In this document: positions 33,662 through 45,600 of the stretch, piece by piece
How the letters are laid out: the number at the start of each line of letters is the position of its first letter
How positions within the stretch are numbered: position 1 is the first letter of the stretch
Assembly: GCA_950295325.1 (NCBI GenBank)
Contig: OX485808.1
Location: 7,010,501-7,074,500 of the forward strand
Direction of reading: 5' to 3'
DNA from: Polytrichum commune
Lineage: Eukaryota; Streptophyta; Polytrichopsida; Polytrichales; Polytrichaceae
Length of the DNA stretch: 64,000 nt
The notes under the pieces: generated by a model
Told to the model about the DNA's origin: nothing
The model's database searches: none
Seen by the model: only the letters and a program-made list of their open reading frames with translations
Position numbers and translations under genes: made by a program

Positions 33662-36600
33662 ATGGGGAAGAAGGCAGGACCTCCTCCGCTTCTGCCTCGT
33701 CCACCTGGCTGCCTTGCTCTGTTTGCAAAGGAGAATGTTGATGCTGCACACAGAGGCAAGGTGGTGGAGGAAGAAGCAAAAGCCATCCAACGCCGGCTAC
33801 GAGAGCAACTGACACAGTTATGGGACGAGAATACCACTTTTCAGAGACTCATGTACAAAAACCGTAATCAACACCGTCGTGCGATCTATTTCCGTCGACT
33901 CATGCAGGTATGCTATTGAATTTCTTCGAGTGGTTCTCTCTCAAATTAACTGTGAATGTTGCCAATCCATTTGCATTCCATCTGGTGTTAACTGAGAGAC
34001 CTACAAATGTTTCAAAGAAGAGGACTTTATTAGTGCCCAGGAAGGTTTGGGCAAAATCGGTCGAGATCCAAGTGTTTCCAAGTTTAACCGCTCACATGTT
34101 GATATCTTTCACTTCTTCTTTATTAATCTAGGGTATATTGTATAGATTCCTCTAAAATGATCAACAATTTGCCTAAAGTTTCAACTTGAACCAGTTATTT
34201 CTCAAACTCAACCGCCTCATCTGTAACTAGCAGTTGGATCTCCCCGTTCGTAGGATCGTATCCCACCACCCACAAATACGATGCCCAAGTGCCCAACCAA
34301 TTTCTTGGTGCAAACTTGTAGGTTCTGACTGTTGATAGTGTCCATTGATTCAACTTTTATGTAGACCTTCCATCAACCTCTGTTATGTCCTATTGCTCAG
34401 CTTGCTTTTTGTTTGGGACGAGACAGGTGCGTCGAGATTTGTTATTGCTTCAGTCACTGGGACTTTCACATGCTGTTGATACACTTGTTCAGTTGGTCAC
34501 ACCTGACAAGCTGAAAACTATTCCTGCCAAGACCGCCTCAGGAAATTCCATGTATACTCCCTCCCTTCAACCTTTTTGGAGTTTATTGTGGCCTTAATCT
34601 CTGTTGTAGTCTGCGTGAGAGGAATTGCCTTATTGTGTGCAATCATTTGAATCTATGTGAGTTAGCCTATACGAGTTTTCACTTCACACTGCTGGCCTTG
34701 TTATTTATTATTGGTATGGCTTGTTTTGGTTTTTGTAGTTGACAGTAGTAGGGTGGGCAAGCATCATGACTTGGAGTAATGAGTATGTGCAGGTTACAAG
34801 GTTCAGAATTCAAGGATCAGCAAAGAAACACCATGCTTGGAAGGCTGCTTGGAGCTGCTCGATTACTTCAGCAGGTAATGCAGTGTGCTTGATCATTGTT
34901 AGTGATGAAATGATTCTTCTTCTCCTGATGTGAATTCTGCTTAGAACCATACTTCTGTAGTAATCTCAGTAGTTCATCAAATAAGAACAAAAGTAACCTC
35001 CTCAAATCGGACTTGTTGCCAGTACATACCAATTTTTTTGAAGACCTGAATCCTGGAGAGGCTTATCCTGCTGTTGGTGATTGCAGATGGCGGACCCAAT
35101 TCTTGCAGCAAGCTCGTATCCTCTGACCTGAGAAGTACCCTTTCACATGGTCCTTCTGGAAAATGCTCACTTCCTGCTGTTCATAAATGCAAGTATGAGC
35201 TTGTCATGTAGATAACCAAAGCAGTAGATTTTGGGAGCACATCTAATTTCCGGAGGATTTTCTATTGAATTTTTAAAATATAATAGGCAGACGTTTATAT
35301 TGCATTTAGTGTATAGCTTTGTGATTCACATGGTTGTCTAAGGGAGAGTTAATGCTGTTTGCCTAGTTACTGTCTAAGAAGTAAATACAGGCATCCATCC
35401 ATGTACTGAATTCATTCAGTCAGGCAACAGCTAATTTTTTTGTAATATGGAATGGATGTCATGTGAATGCCTTGACTAAATGTGAAGACAGATAGCAAGT
35501 CTGCTAAGCCAGTCCTTCTTCATGCCATTTGCACTCACTATGCTAGCTTTGCTTGCGCGCTTTCGCGTATTACTTCTGCAGGTTGGTCACTTAACCCTCC
35601 TTTTCTGTTTGTTGATGCTATGTCTGAGTTCCTTAAAACCTGGAAGTTGAAGCTACTTCCCATAGTTCATGAATAGAGCTACATTGCAAGCTAATGATTA
35701 ATTATGTAGTGCACAAACATGTGTTAAAAAACTGTGTACCTACTATTTCAGGTGCTGTATGAGGTCATTGCATCCTTTAACTTGGTGGCAGCTGATCTGC
35801 AGCATGTGCGAAAAGTGGTAATTAATTCTTTTGACTTATATCTCCTCACCTTACTGTGCTGTCTCTGTATCTTAGTCATCATCATCTCAGAAGGTGAATG
35901 TGTCACAGGTAGGAGGCATCAATCTTATTTACATACCTTGGGCTGTCAGGATCTCTAGGTTTCAGAATGAGTGAACCTCAATATATTCGGCACTCAAGCT
36001 CCTGATCATGTGAGAATTTGATTAAACCTACTTCTTGAGCTACTAGTGGAATCATGTTCCTGTCAGGACAGGTTTGTATTGACTTCCTGTATTGCAGGCT
36101 GGTATGGGAGATCTACCTGATCTTTTGGAGTGTCGATGGGATGGCGTGAAACTCACCATTCATGAAAAAATGCCTTCCCTTCCACCCCCACGTTCTCTGG
36201 AAGAACTTGAGCCTCTGCCAACCTTTGTCTCAGATGTGACACCTCTTCCAGAATTAGGTTGGTTCATTGATGACCGGTCCACTATTTCCAAGAAAAAACT
36301 GCAGCACACCGAAACAGGTTTGTCACTGTGTTCTGTGTAGGGTACAGACTCAATCATATCCTTGAAAGTGGATTGTCATCTTTGCAGAGAACCAAGATTT
36401 ATTTACACTCCTTTGAACTCCAACAACTTTTTGTTGAATATACTAGTAGCTACACATGAAAGGTCTGACATTGTGATCTTGTTGGGAATGTGTTGGTTGA
36501 TGTGGGTTTGAAGCTCACCTGACAAGCCTATCATGCCATATCTTAACTGCTGGTTCTCATAGTATCTAGTGTTCTAGACTGTTAATACTGTAGTCTAATA

Positions 36601-38224
36601 TCTCTCTATGGGTTGGTTAATAGCAGGTCCTGTTCTTTATGTGCGGGAGGAGGGTTTTCTTCTTGGATCATCTCCTTTTGAACTTTGTGAAACGGAGGAG
36701 GCTGTAAACACAACCCACAGTCCGATGGACACAGATGCCACTCCACGACCCTCACAAAAACCTACAGATGAAGGGAATGAAATTCTACGACCTGATTCAG
36801 TTGCACAGCTCATTTCCAAAGGTGAAATAGAATTTGACATTCTCCACCAAGTTACCACTGCCAAGGGGAACCTGCCTGAATCCACAGTGTTGAAAAGGAA
36901 GTTATCGGAGATCAGCAGCTCTAGTGGGGAGCCTTCTCTCTCAGAGGACACTAGTTCAAAAAAGAGAGTTGCTTACGTCTCAGTTCAGCTTGAAACTTCC
37001 AAGGCAAAGACCTCCTCCAGAGACCTGAGATCGCATGGTTTGGATGTGCACTGCCAGACTGCATCTGGAAGCTTCACAAGGGTACAGTGTAATACATCTA
37101 CCCTGAAGGGTAGCCCTCATGTTCTGCCAACAGCACAAGAGGTACTTACAGAAACCCATGACACATCAGATTTTGATACACAAGTTGTTGCAGAAACGAC
37201 TCATGATATATCAGGGTTAAGTTCTCGTGAGAAGGTGGAGCAAATAGAGGGTACAGCTGGAAATGGAGGCATGGATGCAAAGAGTGGAAGGGAAACAGTC
37301 ATCTTAGCTCATCACCAAGCAGATGTTTCTGTTAAAGAGGAGGGCTTTGCTGCACACGTGGATATTAGGCCATGTGAGGATGCAGTTCCTATGGATATAC
37401 CGAATGGTGTGACAAGCAATGGAGAGGATACTTCAGCAGCAGCAGACCATGAAGCTAGGTCAACAGCATTTACCAATAGTGCTCTTGAAACAAACATTAT
37501 TGCAGAAACAGCTTGTGATGTGTCTGGGTTAACTTCTCTTGAGAAGGTGGAGCCCTCCGAGGTTACAGCTGGAAATCAATATGCACATTCAGGGGATGGT
37601 AGTGAAATAGTCATTCTAGCTCAACAAGCAGATGGGTATATTACAAAGGAGGGGTTTAATGCACATGTGGAAGGGCCAGTGCAGGATGCTATTATTGTTC
37701 ATATGGATACACTGAATGAAGCAACAGAAACTGGGAAGAGTTCTTCAATGACAGTTGCTGCTGAAGCTACGCAGACAGCAATCGCCAATAGTGCCCTTGA
37801 AGCAGCAGGTGCCACTTCACCTGGAATTGGGGAAAACATTAGTCAATCAGTACGTCATGTTGAAGCAGTAGCCAAACTCAGTGACTCTAGTTTTTTACTG
37901 TTGAGTAAGAAAGCTAAGAAAGCAAGGCAGAAAGCCTTAAAGCTCATGGATGCTGTTCTATCTGAGCAAGATTCGAAGAGTGGTAGGAAAACCATGGTGT
38001 CAACATCAAACTCTAAACCCAATACCTTGAAGGTACATACTGGCGCAAAGGCAGTAGATCACTTCAAACAGAAGACTGGGACACCAACTGCCACCTGCCA
38101 GACAAGTGTGGTAACAGAAAATACGACCCAAATCACGAGTTCCGAGGATGTGGGTATTAAGGAAGTCCCAGGCCCGAAGAAGATGAAAGTTGATGACATT
38201 TTTGACATGCTTATGGGAAAGTGA
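33662..38224 (+). CDS. NEPRO-like nucleolar protein, 8 exons
   Basis: Coding exons: 33662-33907, 34427-34551, 34793-34874, 35087-35115, 35488-35581, 35752-35817, 36098-36317, 36627-38224, giving 819 residues with consistent phases. The N-terminal ~290 residues, mostly hydrophobic and helical (for example SLLSQSFFMPFALTMLALLA), resemble the N-terminal domain of nucleolus and neural progenitor protein. The extreme C-terminus KKMKVDDIFDMLMGK resembles the DDIDDIFALMG-type end of animal NEPRO. In animals NEPRO is nucleolar and linked to RNase MRP and rRNA processing; the same role here is inference. The long last exon is Ser/Thr/Glu-rich, probably disordered, and has two 104-residue tandem repeats. 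Exon 4 has only 29 bases. The acceptor of exon 5 (GTGAAG|ACAG) was chosen to keep the frame and is weak. Confidence 0.78.
34010..34250 (+). mobile_element. Half copy of the foldback MITE, inside NEPRO-like intron 1
   Basis: Resembles the right half of the element at 19028-19605, in the same order: GTGTTTCCAAGTttAACCG, GATTCCTCTAAAA, then GTTATTTCTCAAACTCAACc. No inverted left half is evident, so it is truncated or the left half has decayed. Confidence 0.6.
37178..37801 (+). repeat. Two tandem 312-bp coding repeats in the NEPRO-like last exon
   Basis: Units 37178-37489 and 37490-37801 encode residues about 472-575 and 576-679. Shared blocks: AET-HD/CDiSGL-S-EKVE, TAGN, ILA-QAD, EGF-AHV, and NSALE at the end of each unit. 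The period is exactly 104 codons, and the two units have diverged substantially at the protein level. An earlier fragment (TETHDTSDF) just before unit 1 may be the trace of another unit. Confidence 0.85.
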
Positions 38225-39659
38225 GGGGAGAGTGAGTGCACTGTGAGATTTTTGAATGAGAGCTTTCTGTGCACAGAGCAATTGGTGTTTTGTGCATCAA
38301 CGGGTTAAGTGGACAAAGTTTCACACTGATGCCAAAGGGAACATGACGCCACATTGTGCAGGCAGCACTTTCAATGATGGAGTATGTAGGGAAACCTAAC
38401 ATGCATTGATGATTCTGGAGATTAGAAGGCAACCTGGCACACAGCTAATGTTCAAGCATGTTGTTTTGGTGCCTGCATTACAATCTCTCAATCTTTTCTG
38501 ACTTTTGATTTTTATGAAAGAACTCTCAAAAGTCAGGTCCTGTTGGAAGCTCGAAATCTTGAGTCAGTTGCTTGTAAGTAAGCGTAGATATTAGTGACTC
38601 TCATCTTTGTGAGCTTTTCTAACAAAATGTTTATTTCCAGAACACGGGACTTCAGAGACACGCTCCCCTACTCTAAGAGCCACTTTATACATGGACAAAC
38701 AGCCCTGACCATGAAAATCTAAGGGCCCTCAATGTCATCCAAAGGCCTTAGCATGGGAAATAGAAATCCAATTTTGCAATTTGTAGGCCCTCAAGTGAAT
38801 GTGTAACATGTTGAGGGAAGCAACATATTTTTCAGGTTCAAGTCCCCATGATGGCAATAATATTTCCAGGAGCCAATGAACAATTTAATTGACTGCCACG
38901 ACCCCTAGTTTTGTAAGACCCACCTCTTTCTGATGGGCCTAATGCAATATTTGGTAGACCATGAAACATCATCCAGTTGTTGCCATGTAGATTTCTCATT
39001 TATTTGAATTTCTTTGGTCCCTCAGGCCTTCAAGGTCTAGTATAAAGTGAACTTGGACCACCTCCAACTTCTCTTCCAATCACAAAATTTGTGTACTTCA
39101 GGTCAAAGGTCCTCACACTCTAGTGTGAAGTGGTCCCTAAGAGAATCCTCCATCGTAAACTTACCTATCAAGTGTAAATAAAGGTTGCCAATATAAAAGG
39201 GTTAGGGACTCGTGACTTTTACATAAACTTGTCCATTGTAAACGTGAAAATGCAATGAATTATATATTAGCATGTAAATATTTTTTTAAGATAATTTGAC
39301 TCCGGAATTAGAAGGAAAGACCATGAATAAGTCAAAAGAAATCATGTGGGAATGACTTAGCTCCTAACCTTGTAGGGAATTGTTTTTACTAAAGCCCCTT
39401 CATCCACAATGGATGAGTTTACATAGATGCCAAGAATCCCAAGTCATATAAAAGGGAAACACAATTGTTGTGTGATGTGTGTTGTGTATAATATGTATCC
39501 TGAATTTGAGAGATTGAATGTGCATTGTGTAGTTGAGGTTGTCATATTTGTAATAGTTGTAACATATTGAGGTTAGATAGTCAAGGATCCGTAAAGTTAC
39601 CACCCAATACCTCCATTTCTCCCAATGCACTAGGCACATACTACATCATTTATGCTATT
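38225..39659. other. 3' UTR of the NEPRO-like gene and intergenic DNA
   Basis: The first few hundred bases are presumably the 3' untranslated region. Beyond this I find no gene. No clear transposon ends were seen before 39660. Confidence 0.5.
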
Positions 39660-40785
39660 TAGTGTTGCATGCGTAATAGTGTCACTTACCCTATTTTTGA
39701 GGCATATGCTAGGCTACATTGATGATTAATGGCTTCGTGACACTCAACATTCAAGTGTGCTTACTAATATCTTGGAATGCATATGTTCAGTAGTGTTATT
39801 TATGTTACACAATGGTCTACACGTTAACTAACGTGTACATAAATGATACTTGCCATTAGTACGCTTGCAAATATCTTCCCTTAAAACACAATGGTAATCA
39901 TCTAAAATATCCCAGTGTGCTACTTTAAATGTCATAATGTAGATATTTTTGCACTTGAAGAAGTTACTTATGTTGATGAATGGAATCATATTGGCAATTA
40001 GCGAGTGTGATACTTTCATACCTCTAAGTATCTACTTTAGGCCCTTCGCAAATAGTGTATGTGACACTAAATACCACATGGTGTACTATAATTGAACTTA
40101 AAACTAAACCAATTTTTTTAATGTTGAGGCCCACCTTGGATGAATTTCATAATGATTAACATAGAGGATATGATATTGTCCTGAAAATATAACACTCAGA
40201 ACTCAAATTTAATTGTATACCGATATAGCTCAATTATGTATACCGATATAGCTCAATTATGTATACCATATATGGTATTTAGCATCACGTACGCTATTTG
40301 TAAAGGGTCTAAACTAGATGCCTAGAGGTCTCAAAGTGTCACGCCTGCTAAATGTCAATATTATGGCATTCATCAACAAAAGTAATTTCTTCAAGTGAAA
40401 ACTAGTCTACACTTTGATATTTAGAGTAGCACATTGGGATACTTTAGATGATAGTCTTGTGTTTTGGTGCACAAGGGGAAGATATTTTTGAGTATACAAA
40501 TGGCAAGTGTCATGTGTTTACATTTTAGTATGCAAGAGGAAGGTATTCTTGAGGATACTAATGGCAAGTGTCATTTGTGTACAATTTTGTAAACTTGTAG
40601 ACCGTTGTGTAACATAGGCATACACCTCATAACATCATTGGACATACTCGTGCAAACATATTTAATAAGTGCACTTGAACACCAAGTGTCATGAAGTGAC
40701 ACTAATGATGAAGTTGTTGATCATTGGTGTAACCTAGCGTATGCCTCAAAATAGGGTAAATGACACTATTATGGATGTGACACTA
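39660..40785. mobile_element. Long-TIR foldback element with subterminal repeats
   Basis: The left part (39660-40085) is an imperfect reverse complement of the right part (40265-40785). Examples are TAATAGTGTCACTTACCCTA with TAGGGTAAATGACACTATTA, and TTGAGGCATA with TATGCCTCAA. The arms are about 430-520 bp. The right arm contains tandem ~60-bp units ending AATGGCAAGTGTCAT. The centre has repeated CGATATAGCTCAATTATGTATAC. No transposase is visible. A Mutator-like or foldback element is the best guess. The right half is part of the inverted duplication and recurs at about 60780-61300. Confidence 0.6.
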
Positions 40786-40989
40786 GTGGACGTCGTACCG
40801 ATTTTACTATATGTAATGATATCCACACTAAATCAGAACGTATTTGAAATAAATGTAACTTAACCCACTTTGCAAAACAAGATACAATTCATTTGTTGTA
40901 CGCTAAAAAGTAGTCTAAAATGATATAGTCTATGAACTAGATCACCGAATTTAGATGAGAGTGTTGCATGCATGTCAACGAATACCCAA

Positions 40990-41700
40990 GGACCTACTTG
41001 TGTCAGGCAAGGAGAAGATAAAAGGTTACTCATACTTGACATGGATGATCAAATTACAACGTATGTATTTGCATTCAAAGGCGCCCTTGCTACCTGGTTG
41101 AAATGAAACCTTCAATAGCATCAAGGTGTTCAACCGATTCAAATAATAGTGCACTTGAGGATTATAGAGTTAATTATTGATAGGCTCACTTTTGACATGA
41201 ATTAGGTCAATATGAAAGTATGTAGCTCCAATACATGTTTTTAGTGCATGGAGAGGAAAATTTGGGCCTCTCTAATGTTTAAGGGTTAACACATAAATGA
41301 CAAAGGGACTTAACGTCGGTTCGTCTACACAATTTCTACAAGCCTCCCCATGTTTAAAAATCATATATTTTTTTGTGCTTTTGGGTTTGAGAATTTATTT
41401 TTACATTGTCTTGTGTCGGTGGGAAAATGGAAGTTTAATCTCTTGTGAGAATTGATGATCAAAGTACTAAGTCCGTAGTTGCTGCCATCCAAGGGCACTC
41501 AAGCCATGTAATTGAATTTGAATATTCAATAACACTAAGGTATTCAACATATATGAAAAATGCACTAGAAGAAAGACTTGATTTCATAAAGGGTCATTTT
41601 AAACATAAGTAACAAAAGAAATGGAAGTAAAGAGTTCAAATACACGTCATTGTGCATGGGGATTTCCAAACGGGGCCTTTTTGACCCATAGGGGTGAATA
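40990..41700 (+). repeat. Two tandem copies of a dispersed ~370-bp repeat
   Basis: The stretches 40990-41320 and 41330-41700 share the same blocks as 33165-33545 (for example AGGTGTTCAAC or AGGTATTCAAC, GTGCATGGgGA), and the first adjoins the second. Unknown repeat class; no coding frame. Confidence 0.45.
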
Positions 41701-42077
41701 TGACAAATCAATTACAATGCTACAATAAATCATGTGTACAACTATCCACTAACTCTACGTGACTTTTGATCAGGAGTTGGTTGTTTTGCATGTGATACCT
41801 TCCATGTCAAGTAAGCTTGCTATCCGCGCTTCGAGGTCCATGTGGAGGTTTTGACGAAGAACATTTTATATAGGTTCATCGAGGGTGAAACATCACATGA
41901 CACCATGACATACAACCTTGACATAAAACATCATATGACACTACATACATACAATATTTATTAGAGCGGTAGTAAGTCCCACTGCACCAAACAACAAAGA
42001 TTTAGAATGCATCAACTAACAAAGGACATTGCGTGGTAAATCATAAACACAAGCGTTTTACATTGGGGAAGGCTTGG

Positions 42078-42473
42078 GGCCGGTTCACATGGGTCCTAAA
42101 GTCCTAAATCCCATGTCACTTGAGGTCGATTTGTGTAATCTTAGCCGTCGTGTGCGTGGAAGTTGGGACTTGGCACTTCACACGGGGTCCCAAGTCCTAA
42201 GTCCCAATTATGACATGGATGCCTACATGGCAAGACTTTTTACACGTGAGGCTTGGGACTTGTATTAAGAGTTGGCTTGAGCAGAACGCTAGACCGGACT
42301 GTCACCACAAGTGCAACGAACGTTTTTGCATAAAATAATTAAAATCCGAAATCAAAACTCATATTTTAATAATTTCTGGAGGCTGAAAACCTCTGGACTT
42401 TGGCTCCATGTCGGGACTTCCTAACATGAGTGAGACTTGGGACTTGGAACTTGGGACCCCATGTGAACCGGCC
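42078..42473. mobile_element. MITE with GGCCGGTTCACATGGG ends, just upstream of eIF3c
   Basis: The left end GGCCGGTTCACATGGGTCC and right end GGACCCCATGTGAACCGGCC are inverted copies. Inside, GGGACTTGG-type motifs recur several times, both near the ends and in the centre. Length 396 bp. No target duplication was resolved, so the superfamily is open. Its right end lies about 170 bases before the eIF3c start codon, so it forms part of the promoter. The second arm carries the same element at 58832-59227. Confidence 0.65.
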
Positions 42474-42496
42474 TTTCGGTCCCCCATTCCCCATTT

Positions 42497-42504
42497 TAGG
42501 GTTT
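42497..42504. promoter_or_regulatory. Telo-box-like motif in the eIF3c promoter
   Basis: TAGGGTTT (reverse of AAACCCTA) about 140 bases before the start codon, just past the MITE end. The motif is typical of plant translation-machinery promoters. The same site in the second copy is 58801-58808. Confidence 0.5.
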
Positions 42505-42642
42505 GGCGCCCAAGCTCTGCGTTTGCTTTCCTTTCCTTTCCCTTCCGTCTGGCTACGCTTCGCAATCTGCTGTGCCGCCGTCGTTGCGGAGCTCGCTGCC
42601 GTTCCTGCCCGTCGGGGCGTATCGCAGGGGTCGACCGACACC

Positions 42643-45600
42643 ATGTCGTCCCGTTTCTGGACTCAGAATGTAAGTTTCACTCGCCTTAACGATGCTTTGC
42701 GTTGCAATGTCCCCGCCGAGGGCACCGAGTCGTCCCTTGCGCAGACGAGCAGGGGCTAGGTTTGTTATGAGCATCGGCTCTTTTTGTTGTTGTTTCCAGG
42801 AGTTCTTAGTCCCTGGACGGTGCTTCTTTGGGGAATTTGGCGTCTGTTTAGGGGCCTCTCCTTGTGATGCATCCATTCTGGCCGCAGCCGCTGTGAAGTT
42901 AGGGTTGGGCGTGGGGTGGGGGTGGGGGGCTTGCGGTGGATTTCGTTGTGCGTGGGGCGCTGGATTGTGTGGGGAAGCGACTGGTCGCTGCGGAGCGGGG
43001 ACGCAGACGAGGGAGAGGCGGTGAGAGGGATTGAGTGAATTTGGTAGTCCGGGAGGTCGTTGGTAGGGTTGGGCGCAAGATTGTCGTGTTGAGGTTTATA
43101 TGGATGTGGGCGGTGTCCTAGATTGAATGCTGTGGTGAGTGGGCAATGCTGAGGTGAGACCCCGAGCACGGATAGGCGAGATTGTAGCTTGGATTGGGGG
43201 ATTGAGCGAATTTGGTAGTCCGGGAGGCCGTTGGTAGGGTTGGGCGCAAGATTGTCGTGTGGAGGTCTGTATGGATGTGGGCGGTGTCCTAGATTGAGTG
43301 TTGTGGTGAGTGGGCAATGCTGAGGTGAGACCCCGAGCACGGATAGGCGAGATTGTATCTTGGATTGGGGGATCGAGGGAATTTGGTAGTCCGGGAGGTC
43401 GTTGGTAGGGTTGGGCGCAAGATTGTCGTGTGGAGGTCTGTATGGATGTGGGCGGTGTCCTAGATTGAGTGTTGTGGTGAGTGGGCAATGCTGAGGTGAG
43501 ACCCCGAGCACGGATAGGCGGGATTGTATGTTGCATTGGAGGATTGAATGAATTTGGTAGTCCGGGAGGTCGCTGTCAGGGTGGGTCGCAGAGTCGTGTT
43601 GTTAAGGTGGGCATAGATTTGTATAGGGCACCGGATTGAGTGCTGTGATGGCTGGGAAGCGTGGAGGTGAGGACCCCGACTGCCCCGAGGCGATGAAATG
43701 TGAAGTCGGGGATGGTTGGGTTTGGGGCAGGGCGAATTAGGATAACGGCACTAGGAACTGAATTGGGTTGGGATTGATGTGAGTGCAGAGCGACAGCGAG
43801 AGCGAGGAGGAGGAGGTTTCGGATATCGAGGAAGATATCCAAGTGCGAGTCCCGGAGGGGGGAAGCACTGCGGCTGACAAGTACCTGAAGGGCACCCTCA
43901 GCGACAGCGATGAATCCGACGATCAGAGGAGGGTGGTGCGGTCCGCCAAGGACAAACGTTACAACGAGCTGGCGCAGACCACAGAGCAGATGAAGAACCA
44001 CATGAAGATCAACGATTGGGTGCAGCTGCAGGAGAGCTTCGAGAGGCTGAACAAGCAGTTGGAGAAGGTGAACCGGCTGAACGAGTCGGAAACGGCTCCA
44101 CGCATTTACGTGAAGGCCCTGGTGATGCTGGAGGACTTTTTGAACACGACGCTGGCCAACAAGGAGGCGAAGAAGAAGATGAGCAGCAGCAACGCCAAGT
44201 CTCTGAATTACATGAAGCAGAAGCTGAAGAAGAACAACAAGCTGTTTGAAGCGGACATCGAGAAGTTCAGGGCGAATCCGGAGTCGGAGGTGGAGGAAGA
44301 AGCGGAGGAGGAGGAGGAGGATGCGGACTCGGAGGACTATTCGAGCGACGACGATGTGGTGGGGCATGCCATCAACTCGGACGGAGAGGGAGACGACGAG
44401 GAGCCGGACGATGGGGGAGGCTGGACGTCGGCAGAGAAGAAGCCGAAGGAGATGTTTCCGAAGTTGGACCCGGGGCAGATTTCGTGGGAGATGGTGGACA
44501 AGAAGCTGAAGGAGATCATCATCGCCCGCGGGCGCAAGGGCACGGACAGGGCAGAGCAGGTGGAGCAGCTGTCGTACTTGGCGCGGTGCGCGAAGACCCC
44601 CGCCCAGAAGCTGGAGGTGATGGTGCACGTGGTGTCGGCCCAGTTCGATGTGAACCCGAGCCTGAACACCCACATGCCGATCGCGGTGTGGAAGAAGTGC
44701 GTGCAGAACGTGCTGGTGATTCTGGACATCTTGGCCCAGTATCCCAACATTGTGATGGACGAGACCTCGGAGCCGGAGGCGGAGAACGAGACGGAGAAGG
44801 GGGCGGACCACGACGGACCCATCCATGTGTGGGGCAACGTGGTGGCGTTTCTGGAGCGCATCGACGACGAGCTGTTCAAGAGCTTGCAGTGCATTGATCC
44901 GCACACGAAGGAGTACGTGGAGCGGCTGAGGGACGAGCCGTTGTTCATGACTTTGGCCCAGAACGTGCAGCAGTATGTGGAGAGGCTGGGCGACATGAGA
45001 GCCGCGGCGAGGGTGTCGTTGAGGCGGGTGGAGCACGTGTATTACAAGCCGCAGGAGGTGTACGAGGCGATGAGGAAGCTGGCGGAGATGCAGGGCCGCG
45101 CAGCGGCCACAGCGGCGGAGAGCCCGACGGAGGAAGAGGGCGAAGAGGGGGCGGGCGAGGTGAAACTTGCGGCGGACGTGAAGGGCCCGGTGGCATTCGT
45201 GGGCACCCCGGAAATCGTGGCACGGAGGCCCACATTTCCCAGCGTGAACAGGAAGCTGATGGATCAGTTGGTGAGCATCATCTACAAGCACGGAGACGAG
45301 CGCACGAAGGCCAGGGCCATGCTTTGCGACATCTATCAGCACGCCATCTCGGAGGAGTTCTACACGGCCAGGGATCTGCTGCTGATGAGCCATTTGCAAG
45401 ATTCGGTGATGAACATGGACATCTCGACGCAGATTCTGTTCAACAGGGCGATGGCACAGTTGGGGCTGTGCGCGTTCCGGGGGTCTTTGGTGGTGGAGGC
45501 GCACAACTGTCTGTCGGAGCTGTACGCAGGGGGTCGAGTGAAGGAGTTGTTGGCGCAGGGGGTGTCGCAGAGTCGGTACCACGAGAAGAACCCGGAGCAG

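Noticed and set aside
42765-43536. Repetitive proline/threonine-rich open frames in the eIF3c intron
   Set aside because: They arise because the 171-bp tandem unit is a multiple of three. They lie antisense within an intron.
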